DNA of 56,718 nt from Bacteroidaceae bacterium (GTDB lineage Bacteria > Bacteroidota > Bacteroidia > Bacteroidales > Bacteroidaceae), in assembly GCA_016292045.1 (NCBI GenBank), contig JAEEZX010000063.1, positions 1 through 56,718 of the forward strand, written 5' to 3'. The translations under genes were made by a program, and so were the position numbers. Numbering within the stretch: the first letter of the stretch is position 1; each line of letters starts with the position of its first letter. Below, in pieces: positions 35,101 through 43,515 of this stretch. Below the pieces are notes generated by a model, which worked only from the letters and a program-made list of their open reading frames with translations, had not been told where the DNA came from and did no database searches.

Positions 35101-35481
35101 CAGTTGGAGAGCGGAAGCCGTTTCCAGAACCAGACTACAGCAATGCTCCGTCGCTGGAGTTACGAAGGTCATCAGACCGATGTGCCAAGAGCGTCTTATA
35201 ATGACCCCATGGGCAACAGTGATTTCAGCGATCGTTGGATCGAAGACGGCAGCTACCTGAAACTTAAGAGTGTAACACTCAGTTATAAGCTGCCCATTAA
35301 CAGCGTGGCTATTCAGGGTATTACGGTGTGGGCACAGGCATGCAACCTGTTTACCATCACCAAGTACTTGGGCACAGACCCTGAGCTCTCTGCAAGTAAT
35401 GCAGCTCTGTTCCAGAGTGTGGACAGAGGCTTCCTTTCTGCCGGACGTAGTTTTAACGTAGGTGTAAAAATCAATCTCTAA
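32179..35481 (+). CDS. SusC/RagA-type TonB-dependent transporter (second copy)
   Basis: 1100 residues. Signal peptide MKNINILLMTLLLAAPLSIMA is followed by an acidic then strongly basic linker (SEDADEAQDTVAVVKRVRKS). Then come a carboxypeptidase regulatory-like domain (IKGRVLGYQGRTPLAGAMIQ; GYSTLTDEDGTFTMQV) and a plug with VLDGVPIDMQYGRTYLHDGF and VKVISNGTVLYGAKGSNGVI. The barrel ends GRSFNVGVKINL. It diverges clearly from the first copy at the N-terminus, so the two are not a recent duplication. Followed after 12 bp by its SusD partner. Confidence 0.95.
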   Translation: MKNINILLMTLLLAAPLSIMAQSEDADEAQDTVAVVKRVRKSRKQEATREIKGRVLGYQGRTPLAGAMIQSVAGSGYSTLTDEDGTFTMQVPVYGTVVTVTIPGYNTIRVGLNKSGDLGDIIMQSDAAKSLYTADDNIKNVVSASSMEFTSAVNPLDEIGNQLQGILNSRTRSGYPGIGSYIEMNGVTSLKSNTQPLIVLDGVPIDMQYGRTYLHDGFYNDVLTNINPNDVEDVKVISNGTVLYGAKGSNGVIEITTRRNKTMATRIEASASVGVELIPLTYDVMNGVQYKNYAAALIGSMNTRTKNFRFLQPYMKNGIANANYNKYQADTDWGDEVYRNAVTQRYALSVSGGGDVANYMLSVGYTRANSTLKENNLNRLNIRFNTDVKLANIVNVRFDASYTNQTRELFDQGTPVSYDDKPVTSLNFLASAKTPMLSPYGFVADENGGYVNTNHLNVDDEEYMDDIASMRSYKANWRLANPSAILHYGYGEHKNYFDNGFLTLNVTPKVDINKNLFVSSMFSFHLINTNEKYYIPMNGVPSYYVNKVHQSMDNEIRSLFGKQNNLMSDTKVDWHDNFGANNIHVMGGFRFLKQEYKYNSNLAYNTGSDKTPQPNSGIGKSSDGGDENRTSLTWYAQAEYNYANRYYVTGEMSMETNSEFGRATKSGFQLGGVSWGLFPSLQAGWVMSNEKWFNVKGIDYLKLTLGYSLSGNDDVPYGARRTFYTPYLINSTAASMALGDIGNEELQWEVTRRLNAGLQINALNNRLGFSFNYFKGWTSNLLIQQALGFASGMGSVWGNAGSLENQGFNIGLNAHLYSSNDWNWTAGLTVGHYVNKVTEIGNDLGYIDTQVYGGVVRSQEGYDANSFYGYRTVKNANGNIVYATTEEANAAGLNGNALYIVDETGKKTEFQAGDVHYADLNGDGKIDDNDKTFIGCATPDIFGSFNTAVSWKGLKLDVNFKYSLGGDIYNYARQQLESGSRFQNQTTAMLRRWSYEGHQTDVPRASYNDPMGNSDFSDRWIEDGSYLKLKSVTLSYKLPINSVAIQGITVWAQACNLFTITKYLGTDPELSASNAALFQSVDRGFLSAGRSFNVGVKINL

Positions 35482-35493
35482 ATCGATACAGTC

Positions 35494-38382
35494 ATGAAAC
35501 TGAAAAACTATATTGTAGCTTTGGCGTTGGGCTTCTTCTCTTTGGGCCTCGCCACCAGTTGTGACGACATGCTCGACTACGAAAATGACGCAACCAGACC
35601 TGTCGGACCTCTCGATAGCCCCAGTGATACTGCGACCTACGTGTTGGGCATTATCTCCAAGCTGCAGGCTCTTGGTGTGCGCACCAATATTCTTGGTGAG
35701 GTGAGAGGCGACCTTGTTGAGGTGCTGAGCAATGCCACATCAGACATGAAGGACATTGCAAACTTCAACTTCACAGATAATACGGCGCTTCTCAACAACC
35801 GTTTCAACCAGCCCAGCGACTACTATGCTGTCATCAACAACTGTAACACTTTCCTGCAGTATGCAGATTTGAACAAGGAGACAACACAGCCTGATGGTTT
35901 GGATGCAAACGGTAACGTGAAGTACAGAAAACTCTTCGATAGGGAGTATGCTGTAGTGAAGTTTATCCGTGCATGGGTATATCTCCAGTTGGCAATCAAC
36001 TACGGTGAGAATATCCCGTTCTTCACAGATCCCATTCTTTCTATCGGTGAGGCATTGAATACCTCCACCCGTAAGAATATGGTTGAGATTATCGACTGGT
36101 TCCTTACAAACGATAATCTGGAGGAAAGTCGTGATGTCCTGGACAAGCAGGGCTATCCCCACTGGTCGCAGGGTAGCAACTCGTTCATTGCGAGCTGTCA
36201 CTATATGAATATGTTCTTCCCCGGCGACGTTGTGTTGGGTGACCTCTATCTGTGGCGTTCTGTCCTGAAGAAGAGCCAGGCCGATGCATTGCAGGCAGCA
36301 AAGTACTATTATCATTATCTGGCAAACCGCAACACTCAGCCAACATACATGACTTACACCGGAACGAACAATGTGTCATGGATGTTCAGCAACGGTGCTT
36401 ACGATGCAGTGAACAAGACCTTTGATCCGAGTGGAATGTCAATGACCACATCTAATGGCGGTATGATCGGTTCACAGAGCTTATACAGCCCCAACAATGA
36501 TGTGGTAAGTGTACTGCTGATGGATACTGCAAGTTCAGAGGGTAATTATAATTTGCTGAACAAGTATTATACCTCCAGCTATGATGGAGCTTTTGAGGCT
36601 GCATGTATCAAGCCGAGTAACCGTCTGAAGGAAATGACGGATACGATGCTCTATTGCGGTGGTTACAACACGGAGAGCGACACTATTATCTTCTCCAGAG
36701 ACAGAGAAGGCAAGGAAACTATCGTATATGCAGAAGCATATCGTACAGGGCATGAGACAGGTGACTTGCGCTATAGTATGTATAGTAGCGAGGGTGCCAC
36801 AACTTATGACGAGGATGAAGGCCAGGTGACTGTAATCTCCAATAGCAAACATAATGACTCAAATGCGAAGCACGTTACTGTGTATCGTTTGACGGAAGTG
36901 TTCCTGAAGTTTGCTGAGGCAATGAACTATGCCGGTTATCCTCTTTACGCCGATGCAGTTTTGGCCTTCGGTATCAATGACGAGACATTGGATGCATGGG
37001 TGATTCCTAACTTGCCGGCATCAAGCGTAGAGAGTGAAGCAGATTTCTTGAGGGCGAATTTCTCATGGGATAAGAATTTCTATGTAACTCCTCTTGAATG
37101 GCTTGCCGATACGATGCATGTTCTCACTGATGCCGAGACAGAAAACAAGTATGCTAGAGGTTCTGATTATCGTGGCATCAATCGTGGTATCCATTCCCGT
37201 GGAAGTGGCAGCTCGCAGTGGAACGACAGATACTATGGGTTAACTGATTTGGAAAGCATAACTCCTGCTCCGCCAGCACCTAAAGGTGAGGATGGAAAGG
37301 TGCAGAAGAGCAATCCCTCTCCTGTGGCAAAACCCACAGTGCCGGTAAAGCCCGAGCCTGGAGTGGCTCCTTCGGAGCTGACAGAGCTGCTGTATCCCTT
37401 CAACCCTGCACACAACACTGTGGATGATCCTCCAACGACAGCAAACTGCGATGAGACTACAGATGTGACTGTGGACAATATCTATTCCGAGGCAGAAATC
37501 AATACACTGTGGCTGGACTACTACAAGAAGGTGTATAACACCAGAACTGCAACAACCAAAAGGAACAACAAGGTTAACCAGTTGCTCCCCAATCCGTATA
37601 TCAAACGTACGGTGGTTGCTTTGAAGGGTAATAGTCCTCTTATCACAGAATTGTGGTATCCTTTCAATCCCGAGCACAATTCGGAATTAGATCCGCCTAC
37701 GGAGGATAACTACACAGATGTTCTTCCCGTGACATTGTACAATGTGTATAACAATGCGGAAGAGGTAAAGACCATGTGGCTCAATTACTACCTGAAGGTG
37801 TTGACTCAGGAAGAGGCTGAAGAGGCTCTTGATGAAAAATGGGAAGAGTTGTCAGCAAATCCTTACATCAAGAAGAATGAGGCCATTACCAAGACTCAAT
37901 ACAGCAATGAATGGCAAGCTTACCTGCAGGATGAGGAGGCATATGCAAGCAATTATGAGAAGTATCAAAACTACCTGAAGAAGAAGGATGCATATGAAAA
38001 GTATCGCGATTATCTCGTGGGCGAATATGCAGACTGGAAACATCAGACACGTGAGAAATGCTTCGATCAGGATCAGCAGATTGTTGCCAAGATGGTACTT
38101 GACGAGCAGGCTATAGAGTTTGCCTATGAAGGTAAGCGCTTCTATGATTTGATGCGCTATGCTTTCTGGAAGGGTAGCGGTTATGGATCACAGGGTTCTG
38201 GCGCAGACACACAGGTAATGGTGGATGCTATCGGCACACGTAACAATTACAAATACGTCTCAGATAAGTACAACCGCATTATAACGAGAAGTTCCGGCGT
38301 GGTTGGTGATCTTAGCAATGTTAAGACCTGGTTCCTGAGATTCTGGCCTTCTGATGAGGTCGGCATAGGACCAAAAGAATAA
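35494..38382 (+). CDS. Unusually long SusD/RagB-family lipoprotein with internal duplication (second copy)
   Basis: 962 residues, against about 500-650 for most SusD proteins. Signal ends LGLATSC followed by DDMLDYEND (surface export). SusD features: YYAVINNCNTFLQYADLN, VKFIRAWVYLQLAINYGENI, and near the end VLDEQAIEFAYEGKRFYDLM. Just before that conserved C-terminal block lies an insertion of about 270 residues. It has a proline-rich stretch (about 590-628), then a duplicated unit beginning LTELLYPFNPAHN near 629 and ITELWYPFNPEHN near 717, each continuing through WLxYYxKV to NPYIK. A charged helical, tyrosine-rich segment follows. It is the last gene of the operon, 18 bp before a terminator. 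Confidence 0.93.
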   Translation: MKLKNYIVALALGFFSLGLATSCDDMLDYENDATRPVGPLDSPSDTATYVLGIISKLQALGVRTNILGEVRGDLVEVLSNATSDMKDIANFNFTDNTALLNNRFNQPSDYYAVINNCNTFLQYADLNKETTQPDGLDANGNVKYRKLFDREYAVVKFIRAWVYLQLAINYGENIPFFTDPILSIGEALNTSTRKNMVEIIDWFLTNDNLEESRDVLDKQGYPHWSQGSNSFIASCHYMNMFFPGDVVLGDLYLWRSVLKKSQADALQAAKYYYHYLANRNTQPTYMTYTGTNNVSWMFSNGAYDAVNKTFDPSGMSMTTSNGGMIGSQSLYSPNNDVVSVLLMDTASSEGNYNLLNKYYTSSYDGAFEAACIKPSNRLKEMTDTMLYCGGYNTESDTIIFSRDREGKETIVYAEAYRTGHETGDLRYSMYSSEGATTYDEDEGQVTVISNSKHNDSNAKHVTVYRLTEVFLKFAEAMNYAGYPLYADAVLAFGINDETLDAWVIPNLPASSVESEADFLRANFSWDKNFYVTPLEWLADTMHVLTDAETENKYARGSDYRGINRGIHSRGSGSSQWNDRYYGLTDLESITPAPPAPKGEDGKVQKSNPSPVAKPTVPVKPEPGVAPSELTELLYPFNPAHNTVDDPPTTANCDETTDVTVDNIYSEAEINTLWLDYYKKVYNTRTATTKRNNKVNQLLPNPYIKRTVVALKGNSPLITELWYPFNPEHNSELDPPTEDNYTDVLPVTLYNVYNNAEEVKTMWLNYYLKVLTQEEAEEALDEKWEELSANPYIKKNEAITKTQYSNEWQAYLQDEEAYASNYEKYQNYLKKKDAYEKYRDYLVGEYADWKHQTREKCFDQDQQIVAKMVLDEQAIEFAYEGKRFYDLMRYAFWKGSGYGSQGSGADTQVMVDAIGTRNNYKYVSDKYNRIITRSSGVVGDLSNVKTWFLRFWPSDEVGIGPKE

Positions 38383-38399
38383 ACATTAACAACACAATC

Positions 38400-38428
38400 A
38401 AAGGAGTTGGTCTAGGCCAACTCCTTTT
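38400..38428 (+). terminator. Intrinsic terminator after the FAS1/SusCD operon, just before ileS
   Basis: AAAGGAGTTGG and CCAACTCCTTT pair around a TCTAGG loop, followed by a short T run. It ends 12 bp before the ileS ATG, and no TAnnTTTG box lies between them. Confidence 0.85.
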
Positions 38429-38440
38429 TACGGATTTTAT

Positions 38441-41400
38441 ATGATTAAGAAATTCGCAGAGCACAGTAAATTGAATCTTTCCCAAACAGGGAAGGATATT
38501 TTGAAACTATGGGATGAAGAAGATGTCTTCCACAAGTCCTTAACAGAAAGGGAAGGTTGCCCTTCATTTATATTTTTTGAAGGCCCTCCATCGGCAAACG
38601 GACATCCGGGCATTCACCATGTGATGGGTCGTACCATCAAAGACACGTTCCTGCGCTATAAGACTATGCAAGGATTTCAGGTAAAGCGTAAGGCGGGTTG
38701 GGACACTCACGGGCTGCCCGTGGAGCTTAGCGTGGAGAAGAGTCTGGGTATTACCAAGGAGGATATCGGTAAGAAGATTAGCGTTGACGATTACAATAGT
38801 GCTTGTAAAAAGAATGTGATGATGTACACCGATGAGTGGTCCGACCTCACCAATAAGATGGGTTATTGGGTGGACCTTGAGCATCCGTACATCACATACG
38901 ATAATAAGTACATTGAAAGCCTGTGGTGGCTTTTGCAACAGCTGTACAACAAGGACTTGCTGTATAAGGGATATACGATTCAGCCATACAGTCCTGCTGC
39001 AGGTACAGGTCTTTCAAGCCATGAGTTGAACCAACCCGGTTGCTACCGTGATGTGAAGGACACTACTGTGACAGCTCAGTTTACGGTAACGTCATCGTTG
39101 AAGGGTCTTTCCGAGAAGATAGGTGAACTGCCTCTATATATTTTGGCATGGACAACGACTCCATGGACACTTCCTTCAAACACTGCACTCTGCGTAGGTC
39201 CCAAAATAACGTATGTCGCCGTTAAGGGCGAAAATCCGTATAATGGAGAGAAAGCGGTATATATTATTGCTGAGGCACGTGTTTCAGCATATTTCCAGGC
39301 AGAGGAAGGAAACGCTCTTGAGGTGCTGTGGAGAGGAACCGGTGCGGACTTGCTGGGTTTGCGTTACAAGCAGCTAATGCCGTGGGTGCGTCCGTCCGAA
39401 TTGCAGAACGGCCGTTGTGTGGATAAGAGTGAGGATGCTTTCCGCGTGATTCCCGGTGATTATGTTACTACGGAAGACGGCACCGGCATAGTACACATTG
39501 CTCCGACATTTGGTGCAGACGATGCCAAGGTGGCTAAGGATGCGGGTGTCCCGAGTCTCTTTATCCTTGATAAGTCGGGAGATACACGTCCAATGGTTGA
39601 TTTCCAGGGAAAATATTTCCTTCCTCAGGATATGAACGAGGATTTCTACAATACTCTTGTGGATAAGGAGGCCTATTCCCGTCATCAGGGCGCATATGTA
39701 AAGAATGCCTATGATCCGAAGTACAATCAGGGTGGTAAATATGACGAAAAGGCCGCTCAGAAGGATATGGATCTGAACGTCATCCTGTGTATTGAGATGA
39801 AGGACGAAGGCACGGCATTCAAGATAGAAAAGCACGTACACAACTATCCTCATTGTTGGCGTACCGATAAGCCTGTACTTTATTATCCTTTGGATTCTTG
39901 GTTTATCCGCTCTACAGCCTGCAAGGACCGTATGGTGGAACTGAACAAGACTATCAAGTGGAAGCCAGAGGCAACAGGTACGGGACGTTTTGGCAAGTGG
40001 TTGGAGAACCTGAACGACTGGAATCTTTCCCGTTCACGTTACTGGGGCACACCCCTGCCTATCTGGCGCAACCGCGACAGTAAGGAGGAAATCTGCATAG
40101 GTAGCGTAGAAGAACTTTACAACGAGATTGAAAAAGCAGTGGCAGCAGGTGTCATGCCAAGCAATCCGTTGAAGGACAAAGGCTTTGTTCCTGGTGATAT
40201 GAGTCAGGAGAACTATGACAAGATAGACCTGCACCGTCCCTACGTAGACGATATAAAGTTGGTGGGCAAGAATGGTGATGTGCTTACGCGCGAACTGGAT
40301 CTTATAGATGTTTGGTTTGACTCAGGTGCCATGCCTTATGCTCAGATTCACTATCCCTTCGAGAATAAGGAGGCTCTTGACAGCCGTGTATGTTATCCTG
40401 CAGATTTTATAGCCGAAGGTGTCGACCAGACACGTGGATGGTTCTTTACCTTGCACGCTATTGCCACGATGGTATTTGACAGTGTGGCATACAAAGCCGT
40501 TATCAGCAATGGTTTGGTACTGGACAAGAACGGTGTGAAGATGTCGAAGCGTCTGGGCAACGTTATCAATCCTTTTGAATGCATAGAGACTTACGGAACA
40601 GACCCCGTACGTTGGTATATGGTTACGAATTCTGCTCCCTGGGATAATCTAAGTTTCGACCCCGACGGCGTGAAAGAGGTTAGCGGCAGCTTCTTTGTGA
40701 AGTTGCATCAGACCTACAGTCTTCTGGCTATGTACGCCAATGTGGATGGCTGGTACAACTCTCAGCCACAGGTTCCATATGCTGAGCGTGCCTTGTTCGA
40801 CCGTTGGATTTTGAGTCAGCTGAATACTCTCATTAAAGAAGTAACAGAGGCACTGGACGATTACGAGCCCACACGTGCAGGACGAGCCATTCAGACATTT
40901 GTCATCGACAATCTTAGCAACTGGTATGTGCGTTTGGCCAAGAAGCGTTTGTGGGGAGAGGGTTTGCAGCAGGATAAGTTGGCCTGCTATCAGACTCTGC
41001 ACGAGTGTCTTCTTACCGTAAGCAAGCTGATAGCTCCCATATCTCCTTTCTTTGCCGATCGTATGTATCGTGATCTTACTTTCGGCGAAGCCAAGATCAG
41101 CGTGCATCTCGACAATTATCCAACTTGTAACGAGAGCGTAATAGATAGATCGCTGGAGCGGAATATGGACATCGTACAGAAGATATGTTCCATGGCGTTG
41201 TCTTTGCGTAAGAAGGAGAAGATAGGTGTACGGCAGCCTCTGCAGCGTATAGCCATTCCTGTTACAGACAGTAGCATAAAGGAAGGTATCATCTTCCTGC
41301 AACAAATAATCCTGGAGGAGTTGAACATCAAGGAGATAGAGTTTGTGGAAGGACAGATGGTAGAGAGGAGCGTGAAGCCTAACTTCCGTGTTATGGGAAA

Positions 41401-41839
41401 GAAGTTTGGTAAGCAGATGAAGGCCGCTGCAGAAGTAGTTGCCTCATTGAGCCAGGAACAGATAGCCCAGTTGGAGAGCGATACTATCACCATCAATGTG
41501 GAAGGCACAGATTATGAACTGACACGTGAGGATGTAGAGATTTCTGCACAGGATATGCCAGGCTGGAGTGTTACCAGCGAGGGTGCACTTACAGTTGCAT
41601 TGGATATCACCATCACGCCGGGATTACGTCTTGAAGGCGTAGCCCGTGAATTGATTCGTGCGATACAGCAGTTGCGTAAAGACAGCGGGCTGGACATCAC
41701 AGACCGTATAGCAATCAATATTCCGGAGAATGAGCAGAATGCGAAGTGCATCGCTTTGTTCAAGGACATGATAGCATCTGCCACTTTGGCTACGGAAATA
41801 AACCTTTCCGGCGAGGAACTTACACTGCGTAAGAATTGA
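38441..41839 (+). CDS. ileS: Isoleucyl-tRNA synthetase, long type
   Basis: 1132 residues, class Ia synthetase charging tRNA-Ile. The HIGH-type signature is NGHPGIHH near residue 52-59 and the KMSKR loop is NGVKMSKRLGN near 700. The editing (CP1) domain includes WTTTPWTLPSNTALCV and EDGTGIVHIAPTFGADD. Length and sequence suit the eukaryote-like type found in Bacteroidetes and linked elsewhere to mupirocin insensitivity (inference only). Its TGA overlaps the lspA TTG start. The promoter is not evident: a terminator hairpin lies 12 bp upstream, so expression may depend on readthrough or an atypical promoter. Confidence 0.97.
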   Translation: MIKKFAEHSKLNLSQTGKDILKLWDEEDVFHKSLTEREGCPSFIFFEGPPSANGHPGIHHVMGRTIKDTFLRYKTMQGFQVKRKAGWDTHGLPVELSVEKSLGITKEDIGKKISVDDYNSACKKNVMMYTDEWSDLTNKMGYWVDLEHPYITYDNKYIESLWWLLQQLYNKDLLYKGYTIQPYSPAAGTGLSSHELNQPGCYRDVKDTTVTAQFTVTSSLKGLSEKIGELPLYILAWTTTPWTLPSNTALCVGPKITYVAVKGENPYNGEKAVYIIAEARVSAYFQAEEGNALEVLWRGTGADLLGLRYKQLMPWVRPSELQNGRCVDKSEDAFRVIPGDYVTTEDGTGIVHIAPTFGADDAKVAKDAGVPSLFILDKSGDTRPMVDFQGKYFLPQDMNEDFYNTLVDKEAYSRHQGAYVKNAYDPKYNQGGKYDEKAAQKDMDLNVILCIEMKDEGTAFKIEKHVHNYPHCWRTDKPVLYYPLDSWFIRSTACKDRMVELNKTIKWKPEATGTGRFGKWLENLNDWNLSRSRYWGTPLPIWRNRDSKEEICIGSVEELYNEIEKAVAAGVMPSNPLKDKGFVPGDMSQENYDKIDLHRPYVDDIKLVGKNGDVLTRELDLIDVWFDSGAMPYAQIHYPFENKEALDSRVCYPADFIAEGVDQTRGWFFTLHAIATMVFDSVAYKAVISNGLVLDKNGVKMSKRLGNVINPFECIETYGTDPVRWYMVTNSAPWDNLSFDPDGVKEVSGSFFVKLHQTYSLLAMYANVDGWYNSQPQVPYAERALFDRWILSQLNTLIKEVTEALDDYEPTRAGRAIQTFVIDNLSNWYVRLAKKRLWGEGLQQDKLACYQTLHECLLTVSKLIAPISPFFADRMYRDLTFGEAKISVHLDNYPTCNESVIDRSLERNMDIVQKICSMALSLRKKEKIGVRQPLQRIAIPVTDSSIKEGIIFLQQIILEELNIKEIEFVEGQMVERSVKPNFRVMGKKFGKQMKAAAEVVASLSQEQIAQLESDTITINVEGTDYELTREDVEISAQDMPGWSVTSEGALTVALDITITPGLRLEGVARELIRAIQQLRKDSGLDITDRIAINIPENEQNAKCIALFKDMIASATLATEINLSGEELTLRKN

Positions 41840-42435
41840 AAGCAAGGAGCACCATAACTGTTCTGCTCACGATGTTGTGTGTCTTGCTCCTTGACCAATG
41901 GAGTAAGATATGGGTGAAGACCCATATGGCTCTGCACGAAAACATTCGCATTACGGACTGGTTCTATATTCTCTTCACGGAGAATCGTGGAATGGCTTTC
42001 GGGATGGAATTGGTTGATAAGTACCTGCTTACGGGTTTTCGCATTCTTGCGGTATGTCTGTTGGTGTGGTATTTATGGCGCCTGATACAAAAGGGTGAGA
42101 AGATAGGTTATCTTATCTGTATTGCGCTGATTACGGCGGGAGCGTTGGGTAACATTATAGACTGCATCTTCTATGGTGTTTTCTTCAATGCCCCGGCTCC
42201 TCCGTATGTGGCTCATTTTGTTGGATGGGGATACGGCTACGACGTACTGATGCGCGGTCGTGTAGTAGATATGCTTTATTTCCCGTTAGTGTCCTGGGAC
42301 TGGCCTTCATGGATGCCCGTATTGGGCGGTGAGCATTTCATCTTCTTTTCTCCAATATTCAACCTTGCGGATTCTGCCATTTCTTGTGGCGTAGCCGCCC
42401 TCATAGTGTTTTATCATGAGAGGTTTCAGCGTTAG
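41836..42435 (+). CDS. lspA: Lipoprotein signal peptidase
   Basis: 199 residues from a TTG start that overlaps the ileS stop in ATTGA. The next ATG would remove much of the first membrane helix, so TTG is preferred. LspA is an inner-membrane aspartic protease that cleaves signal peptides from prolipoproteins. Conserved blocks: LLLDQWSKIWVKTHM, ENRGMAFGM, GALGNIIDCIFYG with the first catalytic Asp, and FNLADSAIS with the second. An extra segment of about 45 residues between the last two helices (VLMRGRVVDMLYFPL and following) is usual in Bacteroidetes. All the surface lipoproteins encoded in this window would need it. Confidence 0.95.
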   Translation: MKARSTITVLLTMLCVLLLDQWSKIWVKTHMALHENIRITDWFYILFTENRGMAFGMELVDKYLLTGFRILAVCLLVWYLWRLIQKGEKIGYLICIALITAGALGNIIDCIFYGVFFNAPAPPYVAHFVGWGYGYDVLMRGRVVDMLYFPLVSWDWPSWMPVLGGEHFIFFSPIFNLADSAISCGVAALIVFYHERFQR

Positions 42436-43363
42436 GATATTGTTGCTTGCCTTGTGTCTGGTCGGCTGTAAGCCCTCTTTGCCCGACGGTATACTCTCAG
42501 AGAGAGAATTGGAGGAGATCCTGTACGACTACCATATGGCGATGGGATTGGCTGAGAGCGAAGGCGGCAATGTTGCCGACAATCGTTACATCAGGGTGCA
42601 TCAGGTGTTTGACAAACACAGAATAAGCGAGGCGGATTTTGACAGCAGCATGGTCTATTGGTGTAAGCATTCTGAGAATCTGTATCAGATTATGCGGCGT
42701 GTCAGTGAGCGTCTGGACAGGAAAGCAGAGATACTTGGTGTCAATAGCGAACAGCAGGTGCACGATGCTTATGCCGCATTGTCGGAAGATGGCGATACCG
42801 CTAATATATGGAAGGGCAGCACCTTCCGTCTGGTGCTGGGCACCACTCGCCAGAATGTATTCCGCTTCATTATTCCTGCAGACTCCACTTTCCGAGAGGG
42901 AGATACTTTCCTCTGGGTATTCACGCCCCAGTCGTTGTCATCTAAGGCAAATCAGGATGTCTATGTCCAGTTCTCTGTCAAGTATGAGGGTGACACAGTG
43001 GCTGCTACAACGCGCACGCTCTTCGACGACCGTCCGGTGGCGATAGAAATAGGTGAAAATCTGGTGCATAACAATTTGCGTATAGTGCAGGTTTCGGGCT
43101 GTGTCTATATACCTCCTTCGGAGAAGGGACAGTTTGCATTGACAGCGCTCAGTCATATGGCTTTGGTGCGTTATCATCATGAAAAGGAGATACCGGTTGT
43201 CGAGGACAGTACGGAGGTCGTTGTGGAAGACAGCGTCAGTGTTGATACGACGGAACATGTGCGTCTCTCTCCTCACGATGTGCGTGGCGGTGAGGCAAAG
43301 GAGCACAAAATTCAAATCGTCAAGGAGAAAAACACTAAATGGGTGAGACGCAAGAAAAGATAG
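42416..43363 (+). CDS. DUF4296-type lipoprotein
   Basis: 315 residues, overlapping the end of lspA by 20 bp. The signal peptide ends LCLVGC with lipidated Cys18 followed by KPSLPDG. The lack of acidic residues after Cys suggests periplasmic rather than surface location. Residues about 25-110 match the DUF4296 family that usually follows lspA in Bacteroidetes: ILSERELEEILYDYHMAMGL and YIRVHQVFDKHRISEADFD. The rest is beta-rich and ends in a highly charged tail (KNTKWVRRKKR). Function is unknown; the constant neighbourhood with lspA hints at lipoprotein biogenesis. Confidence 0.83.
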   Translation: MRGFSVRILLLALCLVGCKPSLPDGILSERELEEILYDYHMAMGLAESEGGNVADNRYIRVHQVFDKHRISEADFDSSMVYWCKHSENLYQIMRRVSERLDRKAEILGVNSEQQVHDAYAALSEDGDTANIWKGSTFRLVLGTTRQNVFRFIIPADSTFREGDTFLWVFTPQSLSSKANQDVYVQFSVKYEGDTVAATTRTLFDDRPVAIEIGENLVHNNLRIVQVSGCVYIPPSEKGQFALTALSHMALVRYHHEKEIPVVEDSTEVVVEDSVSVDTTEHVRLSPHDVRGGEAKEHKIQIVKEKNTKWVRRKKR

Positions 43364-43515
43364 CCTTTCACCGTTTGCGTATGGAAGACGGCACGCTGAT
43401 AGAAGGACCTCTCGTGGTTGTCTATGAAGACGGACTGATGGTAAGATACTATCCCCTTGTAAGTGAGGAGGCGGAAGTTATATGGCAAGGCGGCGTCGGA
43501 ACTCCGCGCAGATAA
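43339..43515 (+). CDS. Small ORF of 58 residues overlapping the DUF4296 gene
   Basis: An ATG at 43339 opens a 58-residue frame (MGETQEKIAFHRLRMEDGTL, ending GGVGTPRR) in a different frame from the upstream gene, overlapping its last 25 bp. It overlaps the 3' end of the convergent rlmB-like gene by 38 bp. The composition is protein-like: balanced, with alternating hydrophobic residues (LVVVYEDGLMVRYYPL) that suggest a small beta domain. The position at the end of the ileS-lspA-DUF4296 operon fits a translationally coupled small gene. No family recognised. Confidence 0.6.
   Translation: MGETQEKIAFHRLRMEDGTLIEGPLVVVYEDGLMVRYYPLVSEEAEVIWQGGVGTPRR

Noticed and set aside
22142..35481. Tandem duplication of the whole SusCD unit
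   Set aside because: The two SusC proteins differ strongly in N-terminus, length and barrel sequence, and the SusD proteins differ by 325 residues, so it is not a recent duplication.
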